In this document: positions 8,925 through 16,930 of the stretch, in pieces
Position numbering within the stretch: position 1 is the stretch's first letter
Layout: the number at the start of each line of letters is the position of its first letter
Assembly: GCA_965198725.1 (NCBI GenBank)
Contig: CBDAPX010000001.1
Coordinates: 2,914,001 to 2,978,000 of the forward strand
From: CBDAPX01 sp965198725
GTDB lineage: Bacteria > Pseudomonadota > Alphaproteobacteria > Rhodobacterales > Rhodobacteraceae
Direction of reading: 5' to 3'
Length of the DNA stretch: 64,000 nucleotides
Notes under the pieces: model-generated
Told to the model about the DNA's origin: nothing
The model's database searches: none
What the model saw: the letters and a program-made list of their open reading frames with translations, nothing else
Position numbers and translations under genes: made by a program

Positions 8925-10205
8925 TTAGCCCAAGAGCTTAAGATCAGCTGTTTTAGGGATATTTGGCGCCGCTGAGTTCGCAACAACTTGCAGCTCGAAA
9001 CCGGCATCCGATTTCTGCCATTGACCCGCCACCAGCGGTGTTTTGGTCACGTTGTTGATCGGCCCGTTTGACCAATTCACATTGCCGACAATCGTGTCGA
9101 GATTGGTGGCCGGGATCGCGGCGGTGATCGCTTCGGGGTCTTCCAGATCTTCGGCCCGTTTCACGACATCAGCCACAACTTCGAACAACGCATGCTTAAA
9201 ACCGATGGGCTGTGTCCAGGGACGTCCGGTTGAAGCTGTATATCCTTCCGCCAAATCGCGTGCTGATGCCCCGGTCAAAGATGATGAGAACGGATGATTT
9301 GGCGACCACCAAACCTCTGACGACAACCCGTCACCCCGATCCCCCAGCGATGCGATCACCGACGGGAAGAGCAGCGCCTTACCAATCGTGACGATCTTGG
9401 GCGCAAACCCCTGCTGCGCCGATTGCGCCCAGAAGGTCGCAAAATCAGGCGGGATCATATTGCCGGTGACAATCTCGACCACCGCATCCTTAAAGGCCGC
9501 GATATAGTTGGAAAAGTCATCCGACAGCGGCTGATATCGACCCGGGTCAGACAGGCTGTAACCCGCGCCAGACAGTGGCGTTGGGAAGCCCAGTTCCGGA
9601 TGGCCCCACGCGTTCCCGTCCGCATCGTTCGGGAAAAGACCGCCAACAGATTTTGCGACGCCGGATTGCCCCCACATATCCAAAAACGCGCCGATGACAT
9701 CTTCAAGGCCCCAGAAGAAGTGATAGGTGCTGGCAAACCCTTCGCCCGGCACGCCATTTCGACCAAAGAAATAGGGCTGCCACGGGCAATCAGTGGTGAT
9801 ACACGGCACTTCGTTCACTTCGGCCTGATCCGCCACCGGGTTCACGGTATCGGGTGTCGAGGCGGCAACGATGATATCCACCTCGTCCCCAAGGATCAGA
9901 TCCGCGGCCACTTCGGCGGCGCGGTTAGGGTTCGACTGACTGTCTTTGGAAATTACTTCGATATTCCATGTCTTGCCGTTGTTTTCGACACCTGCGGCGA
10001 AAAGCTCTTGAATTGCGCTGAGTATATATTCATCGGCTTCGGCAAATCCAGCCAACGGCCCGGTGCGCGGGCTGACATGACCAACGCGCAGCGTCGGGTT
10101 GGCGGCATAGGCGCGCGTCGCCTTCAACAGCGCTGGCGCGGCGATAGCGGCGCTTGCAGTTCTGAGAAACGCGCGACGTGTGGGTGCCTTGAGATTTCGT
10201 TTCAT
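8925..10205 (-). CDS. Liv-type ABC transporter substrate-binding protein (Tat signal)
   Basis: Periplasmic receptor of 426 aa. The N-terminus carries a twin-arginine signal (TRRAFLRTASAAIAAPALL, residues 9-27), so it is exported folded. The type I periplasmic fold of the Leu/Ile/Val family starts at LRVGHVSPRTGPLAGFAEADEY. It is followed by the transport genes livGFHM and preceded by the catabolic genes of the same operon. Its ligand should be the substrate of those enzymes, probably a hydroxylated or amide-linked carboxylate; the sequence does not tell which. Confidence 0.9.
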   Translation of the reverse strand: MKRNLKAPTRRAFLRTASAAIAAPALLKATRAYAANPTLRVGHVSPRTGPLAGFAEADEYILSAIQELFAAGVENNGKTWNIEVISKDSQSNPNRAAEVAADLILGDEVDIIVAASTPDTVNPVADQAEVNEVPCITTDCPWQPYFFGRNGVPGEGFASTYHFFWGLEDVIGAFLDMWGQSGVAKSVGGLFPNDADGNAWGHPELGFPTPLSGAGYSLSDPGRYQPLSDDFSNYIAAFKDAVVEIVTGNMIPPDFATFWAQSAQQGFAPKIVTIGKALLFPSVIASLGDRGDGLSSEVWWSPNHPFSSSLTGASARDLAEGYTASTGRPWTQPIGFKHALFEVVADVVKRAEDLEDPEAITAAIPATNLDTIVGNVNWSNGPINNVTKTPLVAGQWQKSDAGFELQVVANSAAPNIPKTADLKLLG

Positions 10206-10221
10206 GTGGTCCTCCCTGATG

Positions 10222-10241
10222 CGCTGGCCTCCCCGCCAGCG
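10222..10241 (-). other. Stem-loop upstream of Liv binding-protein gene
   Basis: Perfect 7-bp arms CGCTGGC and GCCAGCG with a 6-base loop sit in the 48-base gap between the dehydrogenase gene and the binding-protein gene. It may mark an mRNA processing point or protect the 5' end of a shorter binding-protein transcript. Confidence 0.45.
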
Positions 10242-10253
10242 GTGTTATGGTTG

Positions 10254-11177
10254 TCACAAAATGGTTTCGAGCTTGCGCAGGTGATCGGCGACGCGGGCGC
10301 GTACCGCGTTGGCGGTCTCGTCGGTCCAGTGCCGGAACCCTTGGCCCGATTTCATGCCCAACTGACCGTCCTCAACCAACGTCTGCAGATACGGTAACGG
10401 CCCCTGACGGGCGTCGAGCGCGTGCAATACGTTGTCATGGATATCCAAGGTCAGATCGGTGCCAACCAGGTCTGCGTTTTCCAACGGCCCAAGCACTGCC
10501 AGACGCCGACCGAAACTGGATTTCACAACCGTATCAACGGCTTCAGCGTCGCAAATACCGTTCTCGACCAAACTGACGGCCTCACGCCAAAGCGCATGTT
10601 GCAGTCGATTGCCGATAAAACCCGGCACATCCTTTTCGACCATTACCGGCGTTTTTCCAGCCATTTGCAATAGCGTGAACATGGTGTCTGCCACGATCTG
10701 ATCCGTATCGGCCGTCTTGATCACTTCGACCAAGGGGATCATGTGCGGCGGGTTCCACCAATGGGTCCCTACTGCGCGGGTTTTGTCCACGAGGCCCGAC
10801 ATGATTTCGGTGATCGGCATGACCGAAGTGTTGGATGCGAGGATGCATTCTGCGGGGGCGTGTGCCTCGATCGTGGCAAAGATGGACTGTTTCAGCGCCA
10901 TCTTTTCAGGTGCGGCTTCGAACACCGCGTTTGCCGAGGAAACCGCCTCTTCTATCGCTTCGGACACGGTTACCCGTTCGAGCGCGTCTGCGGTGGTTTG
11001 CGCATCCTCGCCCATCGTGGCCATGCTGGCCTCTATCCGCGATTTGACACTCTGGCGCGCGTCCTCCACCGGATCCGTTATGATCACGGAATGGCCAGCC
11101 TTGGCCATGGTCAAAGCAATCCCATACCCCATAAGGCCAGCCCCGATCACGGCAATGTTCTGAAGGTGATCTGACAT
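10254..11177 (-). CDS. 3-hydroxyacyl-CoA dehydrogenase family oxidoreductase
   Basis: NAD-dependent dehydrogenase of 307 aa. The Rossmann motif GAGLMGYGIALTMAKAGH is at residues 12-29; the catalytic segment GTHWWNPPHMIPLVEVI (around residue 140) and DVPGFIGNRLQHALWREAVSLVENG follow, as in hydroxyacyl-CoA and L-carnitine dehydrogenases. The short single-domain length suits free hydroxy-acid or betaine substrates as well as CoA esters. It lies 2 bases after the SDR gene in the Liv/BKACE operon. I infer that it makes the beta-keto acid used by BKACE; this is not shown by the sequence. Confidence 0.85.
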   Translation of the reverse strand: MSDHLQNIAVIGAGLMGYGIALTMAKAGHSVIITDPVEDARQSVKSRIEASMATMGEDAQTTADALERVTVSEAIEEAVSSANAVFEAAPEKMALKQSIFATIEAHAPAECILASNTSVMPITEIMSGLVDKTRAVGTHWWNPPHMIPLVEVIKTADTDQIVADTMFTLLQMAGKTPVMVEKDVPGFIGNRLQHALWREAVSLVENGICDAEAVDTVVKSSFGRRLAVLGPLENADLVGTDLTLDIHDNVLHALDARQGPLPYLQTLVEDGQLGMKSGQGFRHWTDETANAVRARVADHLRKLETIL

Positions 11178-11179
11178 CG

Positions 11180-11965
11180 CTACCTTGCCGTGTATCCGCC
11201 ATCGGCATAAAGGATGTGGCCGGTGTAGAAATCTGATGCTTTGGAGGCGAGGAACAGGAGTGGCCCTGCAAGATCTTCCGGTTCACCCAAACGGCCCTTG
11301 GGCACGCGGGTGAGAAACCCGTTGCGCACAGCCGTCGCCTCTTCAGTGTCCTCAAACATCCATGCGGTCAGCGGCGAACGGAACACTGTGGGCGCAATCG
11401 CGTTGACCGTAATGCCCGTTGGCCCCAATTCGCAGCCCAGGGCCTTGGTGATCCCATCAACCGCAGCCTTTGAGGCGCAATAGGCGGTGTATCCCGCCGG
11501 GTGGCCCAAAAGCCCACGCGCCGACGACATCAAAACGATCTTTCCGCCCTCGCCTTGTGCCTTCATCTGAACGGTGGCCGCGCGGGCCATCATCCAGCTT
11601 TGCGTGACGTTGGCATCCATCACCGCATCAAAGGTCGAAGGCGGCATGTCATCGATCTTGGCAACCTTGTTCATGCCCGATGCCACCACAAGGATATCGA
11701 TGCGCCCAAAAGTGGCGACCGTTTCCGCCACCAAGGCGGCACAGGCGTCTTCACTGTCCGGGCGGGCGATGATCTGATGCGTCTCACCACTGCAAGCCGC
11801 TGCGGTTTCGGCCATCGCTTGGGCATTGCCGGCGGCCAGCACGACCTTACACCCTGCACCCGACAGACATTGTGCGGCTACTGCCCCAAAAGCCCCGGAT
11901 GCGCCAGTGATCAGGGCCACCTTGCCGGACACATCAAAAACGGAAAGAGGATTGTCCAAAGACAT
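11180..11965 (-). CDS. Short-chain dehydrogenase/reductase
   Basis: Classical SDR of 261 aa with the cofactor motif TGASGAFG, the segment VVASGM in place of NNAG, catalytic Ser in SSARGLLG and the Y-C-A-S-K active site. The chosen ATG (11965) gives MSLDNPLSVFDVSGKVALITG and has GGAG eight bases upstream; the longer upstream frame overlaps the cupin gene and is rejected. Likely an alcohol or hydroxy-acid dehydrogenase of the pathway served by the Liv transporter. Confidence 0.88.
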   Translation of the reverse strand: MSLDNPLSVFDVSGKVALITGASGAFGAVAAQCLSGAGCKVVLAAGNAQAMAETAAACSGETHQIIARPDSEDACAALVAETVATFGRIDILVVASGMNKVAKIDDMPPSTFDAVMDANVTQSWMMARAATVQMKAQGEGGKIVLMSSARGLLGHPAGYTAYCASKAAVDGITKALGCELGPTGITVNAIAPTVFRSPLTAWMFEDTEEATAVRNGFLTRVPKGRLGEPEDLAGPLLFLASKASDFYTGHILYADGGYTAR

Positions 11966-11970
11966 ACGCG

Positions 11971-12324
11971 TCACTCCGGTCTTTTGCCGCCGGGATACGG
12001 GATCACGACCAGCATTTTGCAAATGTGATTGGAACGGTTTTCGATCTTGCGGATCTCGTCCGGCACGATCGTGCAACTGTCCATCGGCCCGAGAACAGTA
12101 TCAGTGCCATCGACGGTGATGGTCATTTCACCCTCGATCACGACATAAACCTTCTCGAAAGGTGTGCTGTCAGGTCCGGCGCCGCCACCGGGCAGAAATT
12201 GCGAGAAACCAATCCATTGGTTTTCCGGCCCGCCGTCTTCGAACCCCTGCAGGCGCAGACCGGTGACACCCCAATGGTTGGGCGCGTCATAGGGTTCCGC
12301 ATCCGCAAACCGTTTGACCAACAT
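11971..12324 (-). CDS. Small cupin-domain protein
   Basis: A 117-aa single cupin. The beta-barrel motifs are seen as the region GGGAGPDSTPFEKVYVVIEGEMTITVDG and the second motif DSCTIVPDEIRKIENRS; the classical first-motif histidines are mostly absent, so metal binding is doubtful. Its ATG shares one base with the stop of the cyclase-family gene (TGATG), so the two are coupled. It could be an isomerase, a decyclase or a ligand-binding helper in the operon; I cannot choose. Confidence 0.8.
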   Translation of the reverse strand: MLVKRFADAEPYDAPNHWGVTGLRLQGFEDGGPENQWIGFSQFLPGGGAGPDSTPFEKVYVVIEGEMTITVDGTDTVLGPMDSCTIVPDEIRKIENRSNHICKMLVVIPYPGGKRPE

Positions 12325-13160
12325 CAGAACGCCTCGCCGGCTTCGATGCGATAGTTCTGGCCCTTGTCGATCATCGCGACCAGCCGGATGATACAGCCGT
12401 CACCGCGATCCCAGTTCCAGGGGAAAAAGGCGAAGGTACAGCGTTTGCCGGTCACAGCGTCCAAATCGCCGCCAACATTTTCGATCCCAAGGATACCCTT
12501 GGAAAACAGCATGTTATGTACCGGCTCCCATTCCGGGAAGTCGACCTCCCAGGGTGTGCCTCCGGACCATTCAAGGTATTCTTTTTCAAGGTGCGGCAGG
12601 ATTGGACCGTTGCGCTGTGGACCAATTGCGGTGGCCAGTGGATGGTCATTGGCCTGGGTGTCGTGTCCAACAACCTTGACGCCCTTTTCAATCATCCATT
12701 CCGCCGCGGATGGTACCAAACCCGGGCAATAGGCAAAGTAATCGCCGTCTTCGTATTGCTTATGCCAGCCGGTATTGATGATCAGAACATCCCCCTTGCG
12801 GATGGCATGGCCACAGGCCTTTTCCAGGTCATCGCCGGTGATCTGTTCCCATTTCTTTTTGGGGACGCTGACGACCAAACCGGTGCCAAAGAAATGCGGC
12901 AACGGCACTTCATCGATGAACGGCGTACCTTGCACCACATGCGCCGGCGCATCGATATGCGTCGTGACATGCATCGTGGTCGTGATTGTTTGCGACAGCA
13001 CGCCGGACTTGGCCATGTAATGCTTGCGGTCAATCTGAACGTCTTTGAAATACGGCCAGTTTGGGCACTGAAACCCGTATCGATGGCTGAGGTTGTAGAA
13101 TTCCAACCCCATGTCGTTATCGGTGTTTCCCTGAAACTCAATGCCACGAATTTCAACCAT
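12324..13160 (-). CDS. Cyclase family protein (kynurenine-formamidase-like hydrolase)
   Basis: Metal-dependent amide or lactone hydrolase of the cyclase family, 278 aa. The signature H-x3-H-x-D-x-P-x-H is complete: HVTTHIDAPAH at residues 64-74. GKCxxI-type features are weak, but VVGHDTQANDHPLA and EWEPVHNMLFSKGI (about residues 160 and 215) fit the family. ATG at 13160 is preferred because AAGGAG lies nine bases upstream, while the ATG at 13169 directly abuts that site. It is the first gene after the IclR-controlled promoter, so it probably takes the first step, for example opening an amide or lactone. Confidence 0.87.
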   Translation of the reverse strand: MVEIRGIEFQGNTDNDMGLEFYNLSHRYGFQCPNWPYFKDVQIDRKHYMAKSGVLSQTITTTMHVTTHIDAPAHVVQGTPFIDEVPLPHFFGTGLVVSVPKKKWEQITGDDLEKACGHAIRKGDVLIINTGWHKQYEDGDYFAYCPGLVPSAAEWMIEKGVKVVGHDTQANDHPLATAIGPQRNGPILPHLEKEYLEWSGGTPWEVDFPEWEPVHNMLFSKGILGIENVGGDLDAVTGKRCTFAFFPWNWDRGDGCIIRLVAMIDKGQNYRIEAGEAF

Positions 13161-13373
13161 CAGACACATCTCCTTCGTTCGCCGAAAGCGGCGTTATGCG
13201 ACACAAAACTGTTGGGTGGCTCCTCCCACCTGTCCTGCATGATGATGCATTCGCACCACATAACGGTCAACTAATTTCTCACAATGCGGTTGACATGTAC
13301 TGCATTGCGGTACACTTCTAAAAGAAGGTCATGTCGTGATCTCACTTTCAACCTGCAAGGCGACCATACATAA
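13161..13373. promoter_or_regulatory. Divergent promoter region, catabolic-Liv operon / IclR
   Basis: A 213-base gap without genes. It contains TTGACA at 13290-13295 that would serve a rightward promoter for the iclR-type gene, with TACACT 15 bases further (short spacing), and the palindromic operator listed separately. Leftward promoter elements for the catabolic operon were not resolved. Confidence 0.5.
13296..13314. promoter_or_regulatory. Candidate IclR-family operator (19-bp palindrome)
   Basis: TGTACTGCATTGCGGTACA is a palindrome with one mismatched pair around a central T. It sits midway between the divergent regulator and catabolic operon, directly after a TTGACA hexamer, so a bound dimer would overlap the regulator's own promoter. 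A related half (AATGCGGTTGACATG) precedes it. Confidence 0.65.
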
Positions 13374-14129
13374 ATGCCTGATAAAGAAGATAAAACAGAT
13401 AAGAACGGAATTCAGGTGATCGCACGCGCCGCCGCAATCCTGCGCGTGTTGCGAGAATCACAAACCGGGATGAGCCTTGGGATGATCGCCAAGCAAGCCG
13501 GGCTGCCTCGCTCTACGGTACAGAGAATCACCAGCGCCCTCGCTGACGAACGGTTCGTCATCACGGACGCAAAAGGAGGCGGATTGCGCGTCGGTCCAGA
13601 ACTCAGCACGTTTGCCGGCGCACATCATTACAACATCGTTGAACACTGCAGATTGCTTTTGACAGAGCTGACGCAAAAAACAGGCGAAACCACCGATCTG
13701 GCCGTGATGCGGGGCATTGGCATGGTCTTTCTCGACCAAGTTGCGGGCACGCATCGGCTGACCACCATCTCTCGTGTCGGTGAAGTCTTTCCATTGACGA
13801 CCACCGCCAATGGCAAGGCCTGTCTCGCCGCCCTGCCCGAGGATGAAGCATTGGAACTGGCCCGCAACGAATGGAAGCGCAATGGTCTATCGGCCGATGA
13901 GCACGCTTTTCTGGATGAAATGGAGATCGTCCGACAAAGCGGACTTGCCTATGACCTCGACGGTCATTCCCAAGGCGTTTCCGCGGTCGGTTTTGCCTTT
14001 CACGATTGGAACGGGGTGTTACACGCGATATCGGTGCCGGTTCCGTCCTCGCGGTTTGGCACGGAACGCAACGTGATCGAAGACGCCCTGCGATCAACCG
14101 CCAAAAACTTGATAAGCACTTTCGACTAG
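13374..14129 (+). CDS. IclR family transcriptional regulator
   Basis: Regulator of 251 aa. The N-terminal helix-turn-helix is AAILRVLRESQTGMSLGMIAKQAGLPRSTVQRI (about residues 20-52), and the GAF-like effector domain begins near residue 80 and holds the family segment TTTANGKACLAALPEDEA. The ATG at 13374 has only a weak ribosome site (AAGGCGA). It is divergent from the Liv catabolic operon, the normal layout for IclR control of aromatic or carboxylate catabolism, and ends with TAG shortly before a strong terminator. Confidence 0.93.
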   Translation: MPDKEDKTDKNGIQVIARAAAILRVLRESQTGMSLGMIAKQAGLPRSTVQRITSALADERFVITDAKGGGLRVGPELSTFAGAHHYNIVEHCRLLLTELTQKTGETTDLAVMRGIGMVFLDQVAGTHRLTTISRVGEVFPLTTTANGKACLAALPEDEALELARNEWKRNGLSADEHAFLDEMEIVRQSGLAYDLDGHSQGVSAVGFAFHDWNGVLHAISVPVPSSRFGTERNVIEDALRSTAKNLISTFD

Positions 14130-14171
14130 GGCCCACTCACCTGAAAATCGCAGCGGGTACGTCTTGGAAAA

Positions 14172-14203
14172 AACGCGCGGGTAGCACTAGGCACCCGCGC
14201 GTT
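14172..14203 (-). terminator. Rho-independent terminator of the guanidine operon
   Basis: Perfect 11-bp arms AACGCGCGGGT and ACCCGCGCGTT with a 10-base loop. Read on the minus strand, the stem runs into TTTTTT, so it ends the guanidine operon; on the plus strand it follows the IclR gene but lacks a T-run, so it is at best a weak terminator there. Confidence 0.85.
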
Positions 14204-14225
14204 ATCAAAAAACCATCAGCTTAAA

Positions 14226-14381
14226 TCAGCCCTTGGTCCAGTAAACAGCGACGCCAAAGGCAACCGCGGCAGCCAGCACCAACAAGGCCTCGGCCGCATG
14301 GGCATGGGCGGTGCCGTCCACATGGGCAAAGGCAGGCGCCGCGGTGAGGATGGCCAATCCCGCTGCAATTGTGCGTGTCAT
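14226..14381 (-). CDS. Tiny membrane protein, last gene of the guanidine operon
   Basis: A 51-aa protein not recognised from a named family. It begins MTRTIAAGLAILTAAPAFAH, which looks like a signal peptide or first helix, continues with HVDGTAHAHAAE (three His within nine residues) and ends with a second hydrophobic helix ALLVLAAAVAFGVAVYW followed by TKG. Its ATG overlaps the stop of the histidine-rich gene as ATGA, so it is translated with it, and its TGA lies just before the operon terminator. The short His motif next to a membrane helix suggests metal handling, in line with a nickel-dependent hydrolase in the same operon; this is inference only. Confidence 0.7.
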   Translation of the reverse strand: MTRTIAAGLAILTAAPAFAHVDGTAHAHAAEALLVLAAAVAFGVAVYWTKG

Positions 14382-14824
14382 GTATCGATCTCCTGTTTGC
14401 GTTGATACAAAAAGTCCCGAATGTCCAAGACGGATTTTTCATCCATCGAGACATAAATCAGTGACATATTGGTCCGTTCCTGAACCATTTGGCCCGGAAA
14501 CGGCATATAGCTTAGCTCGCGAGAGCCAAAGGATGGTGAGGCGGTACCGACCTGCCAGTCCGTTTTGAGCTCTACATCGATTAGTTTGAGCGCCTTGGCG
14601 CCATCCTTTGACGCCCTTTCAAACGGCACACCCGCCAGCTTCAAATAGCTTGTCTTATCAGCCGCTTGCAGAAACCCGTCGATGAATTGAGTTGCCAAGA
14701 CCTGCAGGTCGGCGGCTTCATCCTCGTGATGCATATGGCTGTGCAAATGATCCCCATGGGCATGGTTGTGGCCATGTCCGTGGGGATGGTGATGGGCATG
14801 ATCGTGCGGATGATCATGTGCCAT
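14378..14824 (-). CDS. Histidine-rich protein, candidate nickel chaperone for the guanidine hydrolase
   Basis: A 148-aa protein whose first 33 residues contain 17 histidines, mostly as H-x-H or HHH (MAHDHPHDHAHHH onward). The rest (LQVLATQFIDGFLQAADKT to the C-terminal SVLDIRDFLYQRKQ) is a compact mixed domain I cannot assign; it is not HypA, HypB, UreE or UreG by visible motifs, and no GTPase loop is present. The start at 14824 has GGAGG seven bases upstream and overlaps the end of the hydrolase gene. Known GdmH enzymes bind nickel and need HypA/HypB-like helpers, so a different metal donor encoded here is a reasonable inference. Confidence 0.75.
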   Translation of the reverse strand: MAHDHPHDHAHHHPHGHGHNHAHGDHLHSHMHHEDEAADLQVLATQFIDGFLQAADKTSYLKLAGVPFERASKDGAKALKLIDVELKTDWQVGTASPSFGSRELSYMPFPGQMVQERTNMSLIYVSMDEKSVLDIRDFLYQRKQEIDT

Positions 14825-16066
14825 TGGACCACCTCCGCCCTTGGAATTCGCCATGCGGGATCGATACCGGCTTATCGATCATCGACTTATGCGCGCCCAG
14901 TTTGCCGCTGGACACCAAGGCGCCCAGAACGTCCACAATCACACGCGTGCCCATCAAAGCGGTAATGTCCGAGGTGTCATACGGCGGTGAAACCTCGACC
15001 AGTTCCATGCCACAGATCCCTTCGGCCGCGATGCCAGAGGCCAGCGCCAGCGCTTCGCGCGGCAAGAAACCACCGGGCTCGGGCCAGCCTGTACCAGGCA
15101 CAAATCCGCAATCGATCGAGTCGATGTCAAAGGACATATAGACCATGTCGACACCGTCCCAGGCCATTTCCAGCGCCATCTCGATGGTCTTGTCGACGCC
15201 CATCCTTTCCATGTCGCCCATGGTGATGATGTTGGTTTCCCGCTCACGCGCGACCTTGACCGCCTCGCGTGGGACCTGCCATCCGCCAATGCCGATCTGC
15301 ACGAGGTTCTTGGCAGGTACATTCGGCAGGTTTGTCGAATGGAACCAAGGCGTTGTATGCATGCGTTCATCCAAATCCTTTTCCTGGATGTCCGCGTGGC
15401 GGTCAAAATGAACAATCCCGATCTTTTTCGACGTGCATTCCGCGATGCCCCGAACGCAAGGGAAACCGATGGAATGGTCGCCCCCAATCATGATCGGTAA
15501 AGAACCCGAGCTGAACACATGGCTGACCGCCCGGCTGATCTGATCAAAGCTCTTTTCGATATTGGCGGGGATAGTGAACACGTCGCCCGCGTCGCACAGC
15601 GTCATTTGCTCGCGAAGATCGACCCCAATTTCGTAGTTATGGGCGTATAAAGGGCGGAAATCTTTCTGACACCTTGGGGGCCAAAGCGAGTTCCCGGGCG
15701 ATATGTGGTCCCACCGTCGAATGGAATTCCAAGCACCGTTGCATCATAATCTGCGACCTCCAGAACGTCTTCGGCATAAGGGGCTTTGAGAAAGGTATTG
15801 ATCCCGGCGAAATGCGGCAATTCCCCGCGCGCAAAGGTCGGGATGGATTTGTCTTCGATGCTATCGGCCCCCGTCAGGCCCATGCGGAGTGCCCAGCGGC
15901 GCTCTTCGTCCCAGCGACCTTCGGGGATGTCGGCCTCTTTTTGCATCGCCTTCCAACCTGCCAGTTTGGTCAGGTCCGGGTGGTGTTGGCGTTTGTCGCG
16001 CCGATCAAGGTCTGCACTCAGATCGGCCGGATGGTGCGAGCGCGATCGTCTTGGATCTGAAAACAC
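14814..16066 (-). pseudogene. gdmH: Guanidine hydrolase (GdmH-like ureohydrolase), frameshifted
   Basis: Arginase/agmatinase-fold enzyme expected to split guanidine into urea and ammonia with two nickel ions. Metal motifs: GGDHSIGFP, FDRHADIQ and SFDIDSIDCG; FVPGTGWPEPGG after the last one is a hallmark I associate with the GdmH group rather than with agmatinases. The proposed start is GTG at 16066 (protein starts MFSDPRRSRSHHPADL) with GGGAGA upstream; an ATG further up lacks a site. The coding frame breaks at about 15640: the first part ends in RKISALYTP then runs out of frame to a stop at 15602, while the second frame continues NYEIGVDLREQMTLCDAGD. One inserted base between CCC and ATA would restore LYTPYNYEIG. 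Either the gene is dead or the base was lost in sequencing. Confidence 0.88.
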
Positions 16067-16125
16067 GTGTTTGTCTCCCAAATCTTGTCCCGCGGGATGC
16101 GGGGTCCTCCGAGCTTTGGTGAACA

Positions 16126-16154
16126 CCACATGCGGAGCCCGGGGGCGCATGTGG
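16126..16154 (-). other. Stem-loop between guanidine ABC ATPase and hydrolase genes
   Basis: Perfect 9-bp arms CCACATGCG and CGCATGTGG with an 11-base GC-rich loop in the 96-base intercistronic gap. No T-run follows on the minus strand. It could protect or mark a processed hydrolase-chaperone message. Confidence 0.6.
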
Positions 16155-16162
16155 CGGTTGAC

Positions 16163-16930
16163 TTAAACCGGTGCCAAACCGGGATACCGATCCAAGATGT
16201 CTTGAAACGGCATACCTTCGTTACGGGCATCAAAATCATAGGTGATGGTGGCCCCGAACAGTCCCGGGTCGGTCGGGTCCCAGCGCGGTTTGTCAAACAC
16301 CAGAACGCGATCCCCCAGCTTGAATCCCTCTTGCAGATCATGGGTCACCATGAAGACGGTCATGTTGGTATCGTCCCGCAATTCCATCAGAAAATCGTGC
16401 ATTTGCAGACGTGTACCGGGATCAAGTGCGCCAAAGGGTTCGTCCAGCAACAGGATACGCGGCTTGGCCGTCATCGCTTGCCCAATGGCCAACCGTTGCT
16501 GCATCCCACCCGACAGGGCCGCCGGGTATTGATCGGCCACATGGTTCAGCCCAATGCGTTCTAACATGGCATCGGCGCGGTCCTGCGCCTCTTTGCGCGC
16601 ACTGCCCGACAACCGTCCGATTGGCGTGGCAAAGCTTTCCCCCGCAATCAGGTTTTCGCGAACGGTCAGGTGCGGAAAGACCGAGTATTTCTGAAACACC
16701 ACGCCGCGTTCGCGATTGGGCTCCACCGCTGTCGGGCCGCCGTCGATGCTGATCTCACCCTTATAAGGGCGCTCTTCCGCCAAAAACATCCGCAGGAAGG
16801 TGGATTTGCCGCAGCCGGATGCGCCGACGATGGAAATGAACTCTCCCTCATCCACCTCGACATTGACCCGTTCGAGGATCGACCGATCGCCGTATCGCTG
16901 CCAGACATTTCGGACACTGACAAAGCTCAT
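16163..16930 (-). CDS. NitT/TauT-type ABC transporter ATPase (guanidine uptake)
   Basis: ATPase subunit of 255 aa: Walker A GASGCGKST near residue 37, Q-loop VVFQKYSVFPHLT, signature LSGGMQQRLA, Walker B ILLLDEPFGALD and H-loop VTHDLQEG. It starts at ATG 16930, which overlaps the permease stop (ATGA); the frame stays open much further upstream but that part is a shadow of the permease gene. The C-terminal extension after residue 215 (DKPRWDPTDPGLFGATITYDFD) is longer than in TauB-type proteins. Guanidine as cargo is inferred from the riboswitch and the hydrolase gene. Confidence 0.92.
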   Translation of the reverse strand: MSFVSVRNVWQRYGDRSILERVNVEVDEGEFISIVGASGCGKSTFLRMFLAEERPYKGEISIDGGPTAVEPNRERGVVFQKYSVFPHLTVRENLIAGESFATPIGRLSGSARKEAQDRADAMLERIGLNHVADQYPAALSGGMQQRLAIGQAMTAKPRILLLDEPFGALDPGTRLQMHDFLMELRDDTNMTVFMVTHDLQEGFKLGDRVLVFDKPRWDPTDPGLFGATITYDFDARNEGMPFQDILDRYPGLAPV

